Source: Bog-257 sp963834135
Lineage (GTDB): Bacteria; Acidobacteriota; Terriglobia; Terriglobales; Acidobacteriaceae
Assembly: GCA_963834135.1 (NCBI GenBank)
Contig: CAWIAN010000007.1
Coordinates: 1 to 64,000, forward strand
DNA: 64,000 nt
Reading direction: 5' to 3'
Part shown: piece after piece, positions 1-8,266 of the stretch
Layout of the letters: each line of letters begins with the position of its first letter
How positions within the stretch are numbered: position 1 is the first letter of the stretch
Translations under genes and position numbers: made by a program
Notes under the pieces: generated by a model
What the model was told of the DNA's origin: nothing
Databases searched by the model: none
What the model saw: only the letters and a program-made list of their open reading frames with translations

Positions 1-180
1 TTTTACCAAGGATATACCTCGCTGGGCTTCGAAATTTCGCCTCGCGGCTCAGACGCCGCGAAGGCGGCTGAACAGGAAGCCTCTTCCTTTTGTCGCCAGC
101 GTGCGATCATGCAGCCGAACAGCATGAATAAGACCATAGACAACCTGGAGAAGGTGGTCATAATATTCGTGGCATTATGA
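1..180 (+). CDS. C-terminal end of an unidentified protein (left-truncated)
   Basis: Frame 1 is open from the first base of the window to a TGA whose bases overlap the ATG of the next gene (ATGA overlap), which is a common arrangement for translationally coupled genes. About 59 residues are visible; they contain no recognisable motif and end in a short hydrophobic stretch (VVIIFVAL). The other two forward frames close within the first 130 bases. Nothing can be said about function. It could be chance open reading at the window edge, so support is modest. Confidence 0.4.
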   Translation, partial: FYQGYTSLGFEISPRGSDAAKAAEQEASSFCRQRAIMQPNSMNKTIDNLEKVVIIFVAL

Positions 181-1100
181 AATGCGCTGCTTTTGGGACA
201 CGGACTATTCGCCGGTATCCTGTTTCTTTTTCTGTCCGGACTGTCCTTTTGATTCTTACCTTCTTCGCAGCGTGTATGCTCGCCACAGCTCAGACGTCCT
301 ATCCGTCGTCCATAACTCTCGCGCCAGTTACAAAGCCGATGGCCGTCAGCGATGTGATAAAGCTGTCAAAGGCTGGATTCAGCGACGACACGATAATCGA
401 GCAAATCAAAAAGAAAGGCCAACGCTTCGACCTCTCTACCGAGCAGCTTATTCAGCTGAAGGAAGCGCACGTAAGCGAACGGGTTATCCAAGTGATGATC
501 GACCCGACCAAGGGATCTGCGCCAGCGCCCGCTCCTACTGTCACCGCCTTGACAAGGTCCGCGCAGGCGACCCCATCTCCGGCAGTACAGGCTGCCAGAG
601 CTGACGAACCGGAAGGTTCCGACTTACCTGCCGAAATTGGTGTGTACGCGAAGGTAAAGGGCAAATGGGTCGAGGTGCTCCCGGAGGTCGTGAACTGGAA
701 AACTGGAGGCGTGGTCAAAAGTGTCGCGACCGTCGGCGTTGTCAAAGAAGATAAGAATGGCCACGTCAATGGTTCGACCAGTCGCAATCGTCTAGCGAGC
801 CCGATTGACTTCTTAATCGTTGTTCCGGACGGAGTATCGATTACCGAGTATCAGCTGCTCAGGCTTCACCAGCATAGCGACGGGCGCGAATTTCGCACGG
901 TCACCGGTGGTGTGTTTCATGTTTCAGGTGGTGCAACACGCGATCTCGTGCCCTTTGATGGCACGAAGATTGCGCCTCGTACATACACCGTGACCTTTTC
1001 GAGCGGCTCAGGCGAATTCGGCTTTCTGCCGCCTGGAGCCTTTACTTCGACGAACACGGCATCTTCCGGCAAGATTTACTCGTTCCGGGTGATTGAGTAA
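177..1100 (+). CDS. Secreted hypothetical protein with an acidobacterial helical repeat motif
   Basis: The 307-residue product starts with a basic stretch and a hydrophobic core (about residues 20-39, ending in ATAQT) that reads as a signal peptide, so it is probably exported. Residues about 53-108 hold an amphipathic helical module (VSDVIKLSKAGFSDDTIIEQ, then a second helix ending RVIQVMI). I recall this module from many acidobacterial secreted proteins of unknown role. A Pro/Ala-rich linker (about 112-145) leads to a C-terminal domain of roughly 155 residues that looks beta-rich. The start overlaps the stop of the upstream frame by ATGA. No catalytic motif was seen. Function is unknown. Confidence 0.7.
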   Translation: MKCAAFGTRTIRRYPVSFSVRTVLLILTFFAACMLATAQTSYPSSITLAPVTKPMAVSDVIKLSKAGFSDDTIIEQIKKKGQRFDLSTEQLIQLKEAHVSERVIQVMIDPTKGSAPAPAPTVTALTRSAQATPSPAVQAARADEPEGSDLPAEIGVYAKVKGKWVEVLPEVVNWKTGGVVKSVATVGVVKEDKNGHVNGSTSRNRLASPIDFLIVVPDGVSITEYQLLRLHQHSDGREFRTVTGGVFHVSGGATRDLVPFDGTKIAPRTYTVTFSSGSGEFGFLPPGAFTSTNTASSGKIYSFRVIE

Positions 1101-1208
1101 GCGGCATATCCCCAGATTTCTACAGGACGAGCAGGCCTGATTGGTTTTCGTGGTCGTAGAAGTGATCCCACAAACTCTACCCCGAAAATAACAGCATCGC
1201 CGTCGCCC

Positions 1209-2063
1209 TTGCGGTACTCTGAAGAGCAGCAAGTTCCACGGCTAGAGCAGGGTCTTCCAGACCCCGTGGAGAAGACATTGGCCTGTCTGGCGACCGGTGA
1301 TCCGTACGATGGCATTCCGCCGTTATTCACGGCAATCTGCCGTGTCTATTCGCTTCGCGGAAGCATGGGTACCGGGTTCTTCGTTGGTGAACGCCAGCAC
1401 ATCATCACTGCGCGGCACGTGGTTTTTTCAACGGAAGCCCCCGATGAACTCCCGGCGAAAATCCTGATTGGATGGGTATACAGCGGCGGTTCGTTTCTCT
1501 TTAGAATTCCCGCAGAGGTCGTCGCCGACGATTGGCGAACCGACCTTGCTTTGCTCCGCCTGGACGACGCGGCGCAGTTGCCGCGGCCCTTATCGGAGAG
1601 CAGCCTGAGCCTGCTGGCCTCATCGCCGGTAATGCTGCGCGACCGGGTGTATTTTGAAGGGTTCAAGTACGAGGACGTGCGAGGAGATGTTTTTTGTCGC
1701 GTGCACGGGCAAGTCAAGTATGCCAGGGCTGAAGCGCCGGGAGGTTTGGAGCAGCGCATCCTGACGCTCGACGCGCCCGCGTGGAAGGGAGCCAGCGGAT
1801 CTCCTGTCTTCAGCAAGCCCGGGCAGGTCGTGGGCGTTCTCACCGCAAGTCGTCTTGAGACAAATGAAGCGGTTTTCCGCGACGCTCGCTGGATCCTGCA
1901 GCTTCTGCGAACCGCCCAGGGCGATCCGGATCCCAAGCCCGATTCGACGCTCACTCCCTTTCCAAGGTTCGCGGAGATCCCGCCACCGCGCTTCGATCCT
2001 GGTGTTTCCTTCGCAGGTTGGGCTCAGCGCATCAAACGACTGGCTGCACGCGACGGCTGGTAG
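1209..2063 (+). CDS. Trypsin-like serine protease, apparently cytoplasmic
   Basis: The chymotrypsin/HtrA-type catalytic triad is visible: His70 in ITARHVV, Asp112 in WRTDLALLRL, and Ser196 in KGASGSPVF. GTGFFVG just before the His strand is the usual first beta-strand signature. At 284 residues it is a bare protease domain with a short tail. No PDZ domain, signal peptide or membrane segment is visible, so it probably acts in the cytoplasm or is released by a non-Sec route. The start is uncertain: TTG at 1209 lacks a clear ribosome site, the frame is open back to 1101, and TTG at 1278 follows GGAGAAG. Substrate unknown. Confidence 0.75.
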   Translation: MRYSEEQQVPRLEQGLPDPVEKTLACLATGDPYDGIPPLFTAICRVYSLRGSMGTGFFVGERQHIITARHVVFSTEAPDELPAKILIGWVYSGGSFLFRIPAEVVADDWRTDLALLRLDDAAQLPRPLSESSLSLLASSPVMLRDRVYFEGFKYEDVRGDVFCRVHGQVKYARAEAPGGLEQRILTLDAPAWKGASGSPVFSKPGQVVGVLTASRLETNEAVFRDARWILQLLRTAQGDPDPKPDSTLTPFPRFAEIPPPRFDPGVSFAGWAQRIKRLAARDGW

Positions 2064-2091
2064 TTCGTATCAGCCATGAAGAGGGCCAGCC

Positions 2092-2133
2092 TGGTGCCCC
2101 AGGTTCGCGTCCTTCCTTCGGACGCTAACCTGC
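2092..2133 (+). repeat. Family A hairpin (GGTGCCCC type)
   Basis: GGTGCCCC is followed by a stem AGGTTcGCGTCC / GGACGCtAACCT closing a seven-base loop, 28 bp after the protease stop. It belongs to the dispersed hairpin family described in the findings. It may act as a 3'-end or terminator structure for the upstream gene. Just downstream, near 2192-2212, lies a degenerate CCGCTTCCGCGCTGGG motif of the second (family C) repeat type. Confidence 0.7.
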
Positions 2134-2230
2134 GAGGTCCTCGTGTCCTGTGGCGTCCCTAACGGAACTGAGACTCTATGAACGGCTCTACCCACCGCTT
2201 CCGCGCTGGGTCAGGTTCTTTCGCGAGAGG

Positions 2231-2674
2231 CTAGCGCGACCAGGTCCAGGATTTGATGACCCAGGTCTTGCCGATCTTCTCCAGCGCGGCCGTAAACGTG
2301 GCGTCCGGCTCTTTCACGTCTTTGCCGCCCTGGCGGTAGCTGAACGTGACCGGTATGACGACATAGGCCCGGTTGCCATTCACTTCGGCAACCTTGGGTT
2401 CAGACGCCTTGACCAACCCATCGGTCGTTCCGTTCTTTTTGGCGAAGGCCGCATACGCGTTTGCCCATTCGGCGCAGCTCGACCATGCGTAAGGCGGGAA
2501 CTCGTCGATGACCGGCGACTGCACTTTGCAGAAGGCGACTGCCGTCTTCGCCTCTCCTTTGTTGAAGCTGTCGAAGAATTTACGCACGCTGGCTACGGCG
2601 TCGGCCTTGTCGTCTGCACCAGCCACTGCGGCCAACAGAAGCACCGCAACGACTGCAAGGGTGGTTTTTCGCAT
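2231..2674 (-). CDS. Secreted NTF2/SnoaL-like small protein
   Basis: The 147-residue product has a clean signal peptide (residues 1-20, MRKTTLAVVAVLLLAAVAGA). The body, VRKFFDSFNKGEAKTAVAFC followed by alternating beta strands and ending in GKTWVIKSWTWSR, has the size and pattern of the NTF2/SnoaL-like cone fold. Such proteins bind small ligands or are scaffolds; no catalytic residues can be assigned. It stands alone, convergent with the upstream protease. A similar secreted NTF2-like pair occurs at 32.8-33.8 kb. Confidence 0.65.
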   Translation of the reverse strand: MRKTTLAVVAVLLLAAVAGADDKADAVASVRKFFDSFNKGEAKTAVAFCKVQSPVIDEFPPYAWSSCAEWANAYAAFAKKNGTTDGLVKASEPKVAEVNGNRAYVVIPVTFSYRQGGKDVKEPDATFTAALEKIGKTWVIKSWTWSR

Positions 2675-2852
2675 GAGCGCTTTGAGGTTCCTTTCTAACG
2701 ACTGCGTTGATTGGTCCTGAATAGTAAGGTGCGGGCAGCATCTTTCGCAACGCTGTTTTTGATAACGTGCCGTTCGCGAAGCATCGCCGTTTCGGCATTG
2801 AACATGAAGTTCTCAGGTATGATCTAGCTGCCCGCATTGGCAACCTCAACCT

Positions 2853-3602
2853 ATGTTGAACTATCCGCGTGTTTTCTTCCTATTCTCGTTTTGCATCTTG
2901 TGGCTTGCGGCGTGGATTGGGACGGCCGCGCGCAAGCGTCGTCTCTTACGAGACGAAGAGCGGGATGATTTCGGCGTCGTGCAAACCGCTACGCTGACGC
3001 TGCTCGCACTCATCATCGGCTTCAGCTTCTCCATGGCCATCAGCCGCTATGACCAGCGCAAGACGTACGAAGAGGAAGAGGCCAACGCGATCGGCACGGA
3101 GTACGTTCGGGCGGGGCTACTGCCGTCGTCAGATGCGGTGGCCGTGCGCAGCCAGCTCAGAAGGTATTTGGACTTGCGAATCTCGTTCTACCGGACCCGT
3201 AATCAGCAGGAGTTGAAGCAGATCGACGACGACACGGCCCGGCTGCAGTCGGAGATGTGGTCCACGGTGGAGGGCCCGGCGAGGACGCAACCCAGTCCGG
3301 TGACCGCTCTCGCGGCGGCCGGCATGAACGACGTTCTGAATTCGCAGGGCTACACGCAGGCGGCCTGGTGGAACCGGATTCCGGCATCGGCGTGGGCGCT
3401 CCTGATCGCGATCGCGATCTGCTGTAACGTCCTGGTCGGCTACGGGAAGCGGGGCAAACAATCTAGCCTGCTGTTTGTGCTTCCGCTGGTCGTATCGATC
3501 TCGTTCCTTCTTATATCGGACATCGACAGCCCGCGCGGCGGGTTCATCCATGTGAATCCCCAAAATCTCGCGAGCCTGTCGCAAACGTTACCGAAGAACT
3601 GA
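2853..3602 (+). CDS. DUF4239 (bestrophin-like) membrane protein
   Basis: The 249-residue protein has two N-terminal membrane segments (about 6-24 and 45-64) and two C-terminal ones (about 176-194 and 205-222), separated by a charged helical domain. The motif FGVVQTATLTLLALIIGFSF near residue 42 and the following RYDQRKTYEEEEANAIGTEY are characteristic of DUF4239 proteins, which are distantly related to bestrophin channels. A channel role is only an analogy. The next gene starts 6 bp downstream on the same strand, so the two are probably cotranscribed. Confidence 0.75.
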   Translation: MLNYPRVFFLFSFCILWLAAWIGTAARKRRLLRDEERDDFGVVQTATLTLLALIIGFSFSMAISRYDQRKTYEEEEANAIGTEYVRAGLLPSSDAVAVRSQLRRYLDLRISFYRTRNQQELKQIDDDTARLQSEMWSTVEGPARTQPSPVTALAAAGMNDVLNSQGYTQAAWWNRIPASAWALLIAIAICCNVLVGYGKRGKQSSLLFVLPLVVSISFLLISDIDSPRGGFIHVNPQNLASLSQTLPKN

Positions 3603-3608
3603 CGGCCA

Positions 3609-4139
3609 ATGACGCTCGTCGCTTTCCTCCGAGGTGTGAATGTCGGCGGACACAGAAGTTTCCGCCCCAGCATTCTTGCGCAGGAGCTGAGCGAATTTGA
3701 AGTGCTGAATGTCGGCGCCGCGGGAACGTTTATCGTTCGCAAACCCAAATCGCGGACAGCGTTTCTTGCCGCACTGCACCGGAAGCTGCCATTCGAAGCG
3801 ACGGTTGTGTTGTGCGACGCCCGCGATCTTATGCGTCTGGAAACGGAGAACCCATTTACGGCTGAGGCTTCAACGCCGGATGTCGTCCGGTTTGTGAGCA
3901 TACTGTCGAAGCCCGGTGGAGTCAGGGCGGCGCTGCCGGTGGCGTTCCCGGCCGAGGGGGAATGGTTGGTTCGGGTGATGGCCGCGGAGGGACAATTTGT
4001 CTTTGGAATGTACCATCGTCACATGAAGACGATCGGCTACCTCGGCCAGATCGACAAGTTGTTTGGTGAGCCGGCGACGACGCGGAACTGGAACACGATC
4101 ACGACGATTGTGCGGACTTTGAAGAAGCCGTTGAGGTGA
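3609..4139 (+). CDS. DUF1697 family protein
   Basis: The N terminus TLVAFLRGVNVGGHRS is the hallmark of DUF1697, and the 176-residue length fits the family (about 170-185). VLNVGAAGTFIVR and the closing WNTITTIVRTLKK also follow the family pattern. The function is not established; the fold is reported to be ferredoxin-like. The gene starts 6 bp after the DUF4239 stop and is followed within 12 bp by a family A hairpin that may end the transcript. Confidence 0.8.
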   Translation: MTLVAFLRGVNVGGHRSFRPSILAQELSEFEVLNVGAAGTFIVRKPKSRTAFLAALHRKLPFEATVVLCDARDLMRLETENPFTAEASTPDVVRFVSILSKPGGVRAALPVAFPAEGEWLVRVMAAEGQFVFGMYHRHMKTIGYLGQIDKLFGEPATTRNWNTITTIVRTLKKPLR

Positions 4140-4150
4140 AAGGACGTATT

Positions 4151-4194
4151 CGGGTGCCCCGGGTTTCGCGGGTTTCGAGACCTGGAGATTTTCG
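4151..4194 (+). repeat. Family A hairpin downstream of the DUF1697 gene
   Basis: CGGGTGCCCC flank followed by GGTTTC...GAGACC and a T-rich GATTTTCG tail. The stem sequence is shared with the copies near 16.1 kb and 63.6 kb. Its position directly after the stop and its T-rich right side fit a terminator-like role, which is inferred. Confidence 0.6.
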
Positions 4195-4278
4195 ATTCCG
4201 GATATCGACAACGATTGCGAGGAGTCTGCGGTCGTCGAAGATACGAGTCTGGTTTAAGGACTTATGGCACCCTGATAT

Positions 4279-4737
4279 TTACAGGCAATATCCGATATCG
4301 GAGGTTAGCTTGATCTTGCTGGCGACGAAGCTGCCGCTACCTCGAGCGATCTCGTTGCCCGCCTCGTCGATCACCACCGCTTCGGCTAGAAACGATCGCG
4401 CCCCGGCGTTGACTACCCTGCCAGTTGCTTTCATCTTACCTTCCGAGATGGGACGCAGAAGATACGTCGTGAAGCTGGCCGTCAGCGCGAAATATTCGGC
4501 GATGAGCGAGTTAACAGCGAAAAACGCGGCGTCATCGAGAAGCTTGAAGTACACCGAGCCGTGGACGGCGGCGGCGGCGTGAAAGAACTCGGGCTTCACT
4601 GGAATCGTGATCTCGGCTTCACCCTCGGAAATCCAAATCTCGGGTGAATAGAAGGCGTTGATGGGCGCAGAGAGATACATGCGCTCCAGCTTGCTGTAAT
4701 GCTCGGTGTTCGCTGCCTTCGCCGCTGCTTCTGTCAT
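4279..4737 (-). CDS. Hotdog-fold thioesterase (PaaI/DUF4442-like)
   Basis: The 152-residue length and the central signature HGSVYFKLLDDAAFFAVNSL are typical of PaaI-type hotdog thioesterases, which hydrolyse acyl- or aryl-CoA esters in the cytoplasm. FHAAAAVHG precedes the catalytic helix, and the Asp in LLDDAA is the usual active-site acid. Strands LRPISEGKMKATGRVVNAG and AEAVVIDEAGNEIARGSGSF complete the fold. A strong ribosome site (AGGAGG) lies 6 bases before the ATG. The substrate cannot be told. The gene is convergent with the DUF1697 gene. Confidence 0.8.
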   Translation of the reverse strand: MTEAAAKAANTEHYSKLERMYLSAPINAFYSPEIWISEGEAEITIPVKPEFFHAAAAVHGSVYFKLLDDAAFFAVNSLIAEYFALTASFTTYLLRPISEGKMKATGRVVNAGARSFLAEAVVIDEAGNEIARGSGSFVASKIKLTSDIGYCL

Positions 4738-4966
4738 CCTCGCCTCCTGAACAAAGCGTTAATGTCCGCCGCTTTCCAACTTATGGATGCGAACTTGTGC
4801 TGATGTTTGATTGTTCACGACGAGGTTTCGATGCGTTACAACTGCGGCGCTTTGACAACCCCGTCCCCCGTCCCCGCCACGCTGGGGGGTAGCGGCGGGA
4901 AAATTCCCGCGCCGCGATGGCGGTGCGAAACTAATTAGCCCACCGCGGAAGCGGTGGGTAGGACTT

Positions 4967-5684
4967 AGAACAGTCCGAGCCCCTTCAGGGGCGGCCGGGT
5001 TTTGTGTCGTGCCTGAAGGCACTCGTGCCGCCGGCTAAAGCCGGCTCTGTCTTTCAACAGCCAGCCTACCCAGGACTTTCGTCCTGGGCTAACGGCGAAA
5101 CCATCCCTTCGGGATTCGGCCATTGCAGGCTCAATCACCGATCCGCCGGAACCGCCGCTGGTATTGCAATGGGGCAGGGCGCCCCAGGAGCAGTCCGAGC
5201 CCCTTCAGGGGCGGCAGGGTTTTGTGTTGTGCCTGAAGGCACTCGTGCCGCCGGCTGAAGCCGGCTCTGTCTTTCAACAGCCGGCCTACCCAGGACTTTC
5301 GTCCTGGGCTAACGGCGAAACCATCCCTTCGGGATTCGGCCATTGCAGGCTCAATCACCGATCCGCCGGAACCGCCGCTGGTATTGCAATGGGGCAGGGC
5401 GCCCCAGGAGCAGCCCGAGCCCCTTCAGGGGCGGCAGGGTTTTGTGTCGTGCCTGAAGGTACTTGTGCCGCCGGCTGAAGCCGGCTCTGTCTTTCAACAG
5501 CCAGCCTACCCAGGACTTCCGTCCTGGGCTAACGGCGAAACGATCGCTTCGGGATTCGGCCATTGCACGCTCAATCACCGATCCGCCGGAACAGCCGTTT
5601 CTCTCGCGATGTAACAGGGCCGGCCAGGGTCAATCAGCGACGCGCCGGAACGGCCGCTGGTATTGCAATGGGGCAGGGCCGGTG
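4967..5684. repeat. Three tandem 220-bp repeats plus a partial fourth (family C hairpins)
   Basis: The block beginning CAGTCCGAGCC at 4971 recurs at 5191 and (CAGCCCGAGCC) at 5411. TTTGTGTYGTGCCTGAAGG recurs at 5001, 5221 and 5441. The period is therefore exactly 220 bp with only a few substitutions. A shorter, diverged copy of the right part (ATCGCCGGAAC-like through TGCAATGGGGCAGGG) ends near 5684. Each unit holds small palindromes: GCCGGCTGAAGCCGGC, CCAGGACTTTCGTCCTGG and CCCCTTCAGGGG. 220 is not a multiple of 3, so the open frames here are not a conserved repeat protein. No gene is supported between 4738 and 5723; 4850-4960 carries further family C pieces. Confidence 0.85.
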
Positions 5685-5723
5685 CACCCGCATTACAACC
5701 CTGATCGGTTACGATAGAGCGGC

Positions 5724-6800
5724 TTGGATCCTGTCACACATTTTCTGACCGGGGCATGCATGGGACGCTCCGGCTTCAACCGCAAGACTGCACTGGCAAC
5801 GGTGACCATGGTGCTCGCTGCCGAGGCCGCCGACATCGACGTGGTCTGGGCGTTGAAAGGCTCCATTGCCGGTCTGCAGCATCATCGCGGCATCACTCAC
5901 AGCTTTGTCGGAGTGCCGTTCATAGCCGCGGCGGTCGTGGGACTGGTCTGGCTGGGGCATTGGTGGCGCAATCGCAAAGGTCCGGCAAAACCGAGGCCGC
6001 CTGGTAGCCCGCCGGTGCGCTGGGGATTTCTATATTTTTGCGCGCTGCTGGCGGCGCTCAGCCACCTGCTGCTCGACTACACCACGGCGTACGGTATTCG
6101 GCTGTTCGAGCCGTTCAATTACCGCTGGTATTCGTGGGACATTGTCTACATCGTCGAGCCGCTGATGCTGCTGGCCTTGATAGCAGGGTTGGCGATACCC
6201 GGATTGCTCGGCATGGTGAGTCAGGAGGTGGGAGCGCGCAGCCAAGGCCCGCGCGGCCGGGCAGGCGCCGTCACCGCCCTGATTTGCGTTGTGATCATCT
6301 GGGGCGTGCGTGACTACCAGCACCGCCGCGCGATCAGCGCGCTGAATTCGTTTGTCTACCACCAGGAGCAGCCGCTGCGCGTGGGTGCTTATCCCTACAT
6401 GATCAATCCTTTCGAGTGGCATGGTGTGGTGGAGGCCAGAGACTTCTTCGAAACCGTTCCGGTGAATTCGCAGGGGCCGGAGGTCGACAACGAAGCCGGC
6501 ATCCAGTTTTATAAGCTGCCGCAGACGGATGCGATTCTGGCGGCCGACCGCTCCCACTTGGGCCGTGTGTACCTCGACTGGGCCGCCTTTCCCTACGTGC
6601 AGGAGGAGACCGATCCTGAGGACCACCCGGGATATCTAGTTGAGTTTCAGGATCTCCGCTATACCTACCCGGGATCGCGGCGCGCGCCGCTGGGTGGATT
6701 TGTGCTGCTCGACCGCGAACTGCGCGTGGTGGATGAGGGCATGAATTCCAGCCGGCCGCCATCGCTGGAAAATCTGCAGCATCAGCGCGCCGGCCGGTAG
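5724..6800 (+). CDS. Membrane-bound metal-dependent hydrolase (YdjM/DUF457-like)
   Basis: TTG is the likely start because translation from it gives MDPVTHFLTG, the conserved N terminus of this family, and no ATG lies near. The metal-ligand pattern HHRGITHSF (about residues 53-61) and SHLLLDYTTAYG (about 113-124) match YdjM-like hydrolases. Several membrane segments follow (about 69-86, 98-116, 143-163 and 181-193), then a soluble C-terminal region of about 160 residues. At 358 residues it is longer than E. coli YdjM. The substrate is unknown. It lies just after the tandem array with no family C piece inside the frame. Confidence 0.8.
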   Translation: MDPVTHFLTGACMGRSGFNRKTALATVTMVLAAEAADIDVVWALKGSIAGLQHHRGITHSFVGVPFIAAAVVGLVWLGHWWRNRKGPAKPRPPGSPPVRWGFLYFCALLAALSHLLLDYTTAYGIRLFEPFNYRWYSWDIVYIVEPLMLLALIAGLAIPGLLGMVSQEVGARSQGPRGRAGAVTALICVVIIWGVRDYQHRRAISALNSFVYHQEQPLRVGAYPYMINPFEWHGVVEARDFFETVPVNSQGPEVDNEAGIQFYKLPQTDAILAADRSHLGRVYLDWAAFPYVQEETDPEDHPGYLVEFQDLRYTYPGSRRAPLGGFVLLDRELRVVDEGMNSSRPPSLENLQHQRAGR

Positions 6801-6890
6801 CTGTAACTGTTTTGCAAATTCTTGTGATACGGCCACCTGGCTCTTGACGTACCTCGCCACGGTGTTCACAATCAACAGACGGGGTGATCA

Positions 6891-7412
6891 ATGCTAGCTT
6901 ATCTGTTTGTCGTTCTTGCCGCGGCTGTCCACATCCGTTGGATCGCGCTGCCCTTCAGCTTTACTCCGGTGCTCGCTGCCCTGCTGTATTTTGGAGCGCG
7001 CATGCCGCGCAAGCAGATGTGGATTCCGGTGGCAATCGTGGCCGCCTCTGACATCTATCTGAATCGCGTGGTCTACAGCTATCCGTTTAACCGGGATCAG
7101 CTCATCACTTGGGCTTTCTACGCCGCCGTGCTGGTGTTGGGATCGTATGCCCTCAAGGGCTGGTCGCCTGTACGTATCGGCGCCTCAGCCCTAGGCAGCT
7201 CGGTCGGGTTCTTCGTGGTCAGCAACTTTGCGGTATGGCTGGCGGGCATGATGTATCCGCTGACCGCCGGCGGCCTGGCCGCCTGCTACGTTGCCGGACT
7301 GCCGTTCTTCCGCAACGCGCTGCTCTCCGACATGCTGTTCACCGCGGTGTTCTTCGGTATCGGCTATATGGTGAGCCGCGAGCACGCTGCCAGCCACTCA
7401 CTCGCCGCATAG
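6891..7412 (+). CDS. DUF6580-like integral membrane protein
   Basis: The 173-residue protein is almost entirely membrane-embedded, with about five or six segments. The LPFSFTPVLAALLYFGARMP and AASDIYLNRVVYSYPF stretches resemble the DUF6580 group, which looks like substrate-binding (S) components of ECF-type transporters. A transport role is inferred only from that similarity. A hairpin terminator follows 22 bp after the stop. Confidence 0.7.
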   Translation: MLAYLFVVLAAAVHIRWIALPFSFTPVLAALLYFGARMPRKQMWIPVAIVAASDIYLNRVVYSYPFNRDQLITWAFYAAVLVLGSYALKGWSPVRIGASALGSSVGFFVVSNFAVWLAGMMYPLTAGGLAACYVAGLPFFRNALLSDMLFTAVFFGIGYMVSREHAASHSLAA

Positions 7413-7433
7413 CATTTTCCGGATGGAACACGA

Positions 7434-7460
7434 GGCCGGACGCTCAGCGTTCGGCCTTTT
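7434..7460 (+). terminator. Intrinsic terminator after the DUF6580-like gene
   Basis: GGCCGGACGC, a TCA loop and GCGTTCGGCC form a 10-bp stem with one mismatch, followed directly by TTTT. The position 22 bp after the stop codon fits a Rho-independent terminator. Confidence 0.75.
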
Positions 7461-7511
7461 CGTTTTGCGGGCAGTATTCCTTGTTCGTTTTGCGCCACTA
7501 TTTTCAAGGTT

Positions 7512-7545
7512 GTCATCTTGAGCGAAGTGAGGAGGCGCGGCTGGC
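7512..7545 (+). repeat. Partial family B repeat
   Basis: GTCATCTTGAGCGAAGTGAG is the left end of the GTCATCCTGAGCG family found complete at 8.4, 18.0 and 21.6 kb. Here the inner arm and right end are missing. Confidence 0.6.
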
Positions 7546-7627
7546 GGACGTCTCGGTCGGGATAACAATCAAATAAGTCGGAGTAATTTATCGCGGTTGT
7601 ATTAGTGTCGCGGGTTAAAGCGCAGCG

Positions 7628-8263
7628 CTATTCCGACGCCGGCAGTTGCTGCGAATTCCTGAGCGTGCGCCGTTTACGCAGACGCCACACCCACCAGCCG
7701 ATCAGGATGGCCACCGCGACCACCGCGATCAGCGAGCGCAGGTGGTGGTGGAACACGCCGCCGACGAAGTCGAGAATCTGCGGCCCGTAGCGGATGACGA
7801 TCAGCGAGACGATCGAAAAGCGCAGAAACCGGCCAAAGAAAATTGCCATCAGGAAGCGGCCAAAGCTCATCTCAGCCACACCGGCGGAGAGCACGAACAA
7901 CTTGAACGGGGTGGGCGGCGGCAGCATGGAAGGCAGCATGATCGCCAGGAACTCATGGCGCTCGACCGATGCCCGGATCTTGTCGAAGCGTTGCTGGCCG
8001 ATACGCTTTACCAGCAGAACCTCTCCACCCTTGTAGCCGATCAGGTAGATGACGATGCTGCCCAGAGCCGAACCCGTCGCGGCCATGGCGGAGTACAGCA
8101 AGAAGCGCTTAGGGTCGGCATAGGAGTAGCCGGCGACAATAGCATCCAGCGGCATGCCGAGGAAGGCCGCGTCGACGGCGGCAAATCCCAGGACGCCCCA
8201 GATGCCGAGCGGTTTCAGCACGGCCAGGATAAATACGGTCCATTTGTTGAGGAGATGTTTCAA
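7628..8263 (-). CDS. VTT-domain (DedA/YqaA-like) membrane protein
   Basis: This 211-residue polytopic protein has the VTT/SNARE-associated pattern: a helix-breaking GVLGFAAVDAAFLGMPLDAI near residue 24, a GSALGSIVIYLIGYKGG segment with paired glycines, and the signature LPSMLPPPTPFKLFVLSAGV (about 112-131). The F/Y-x-G-R motif appears as FFGRFLRF. DedA-superfamily proteins act in envelope lipid handling, and some are undecaprenyl-phosphate flippases. Which role applies here is not known. It is transcribed away from ligA, and the intergenic space is filled with repeats. Confidence 0.8.
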   Translation of the reverse strand: MKHLLNKWTVFILAVLKPLGIWGVLGFAAVDAAFLGMPLDAIVAGYSYADPKRFLLYSAMAATGSALGSIVIYLIGYKGGEVLLVKRIGQQRFDKIRASVERHEFLAIMLPSMLPPPTPFKLFVLSAGVAEMSFGRFLMAIFFGRFLRFSIVSLIVIRYGPQILDFVGGVFHHHLRSLIAVVAVAILIGWWVWRLRKRRTLRNSQQLPASE

Positions 8264-8266
8264 AGG

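Noticed and set aside
4967..5684. CRISPR array
   Set aside because: Units are 220 bp and contiguous with no spacers; no cas genes in the window.
5004..5717. Series of open frames (76-104 codons) giving nearly the same protein, with AKAGSVFQQPAYPG-like sequence
   Set aside because: They arise from the 220-bp repeat array; the period is not a multiple of three, frames are not kept between units, and the same words occur in intergenic hairpins elsewhere.
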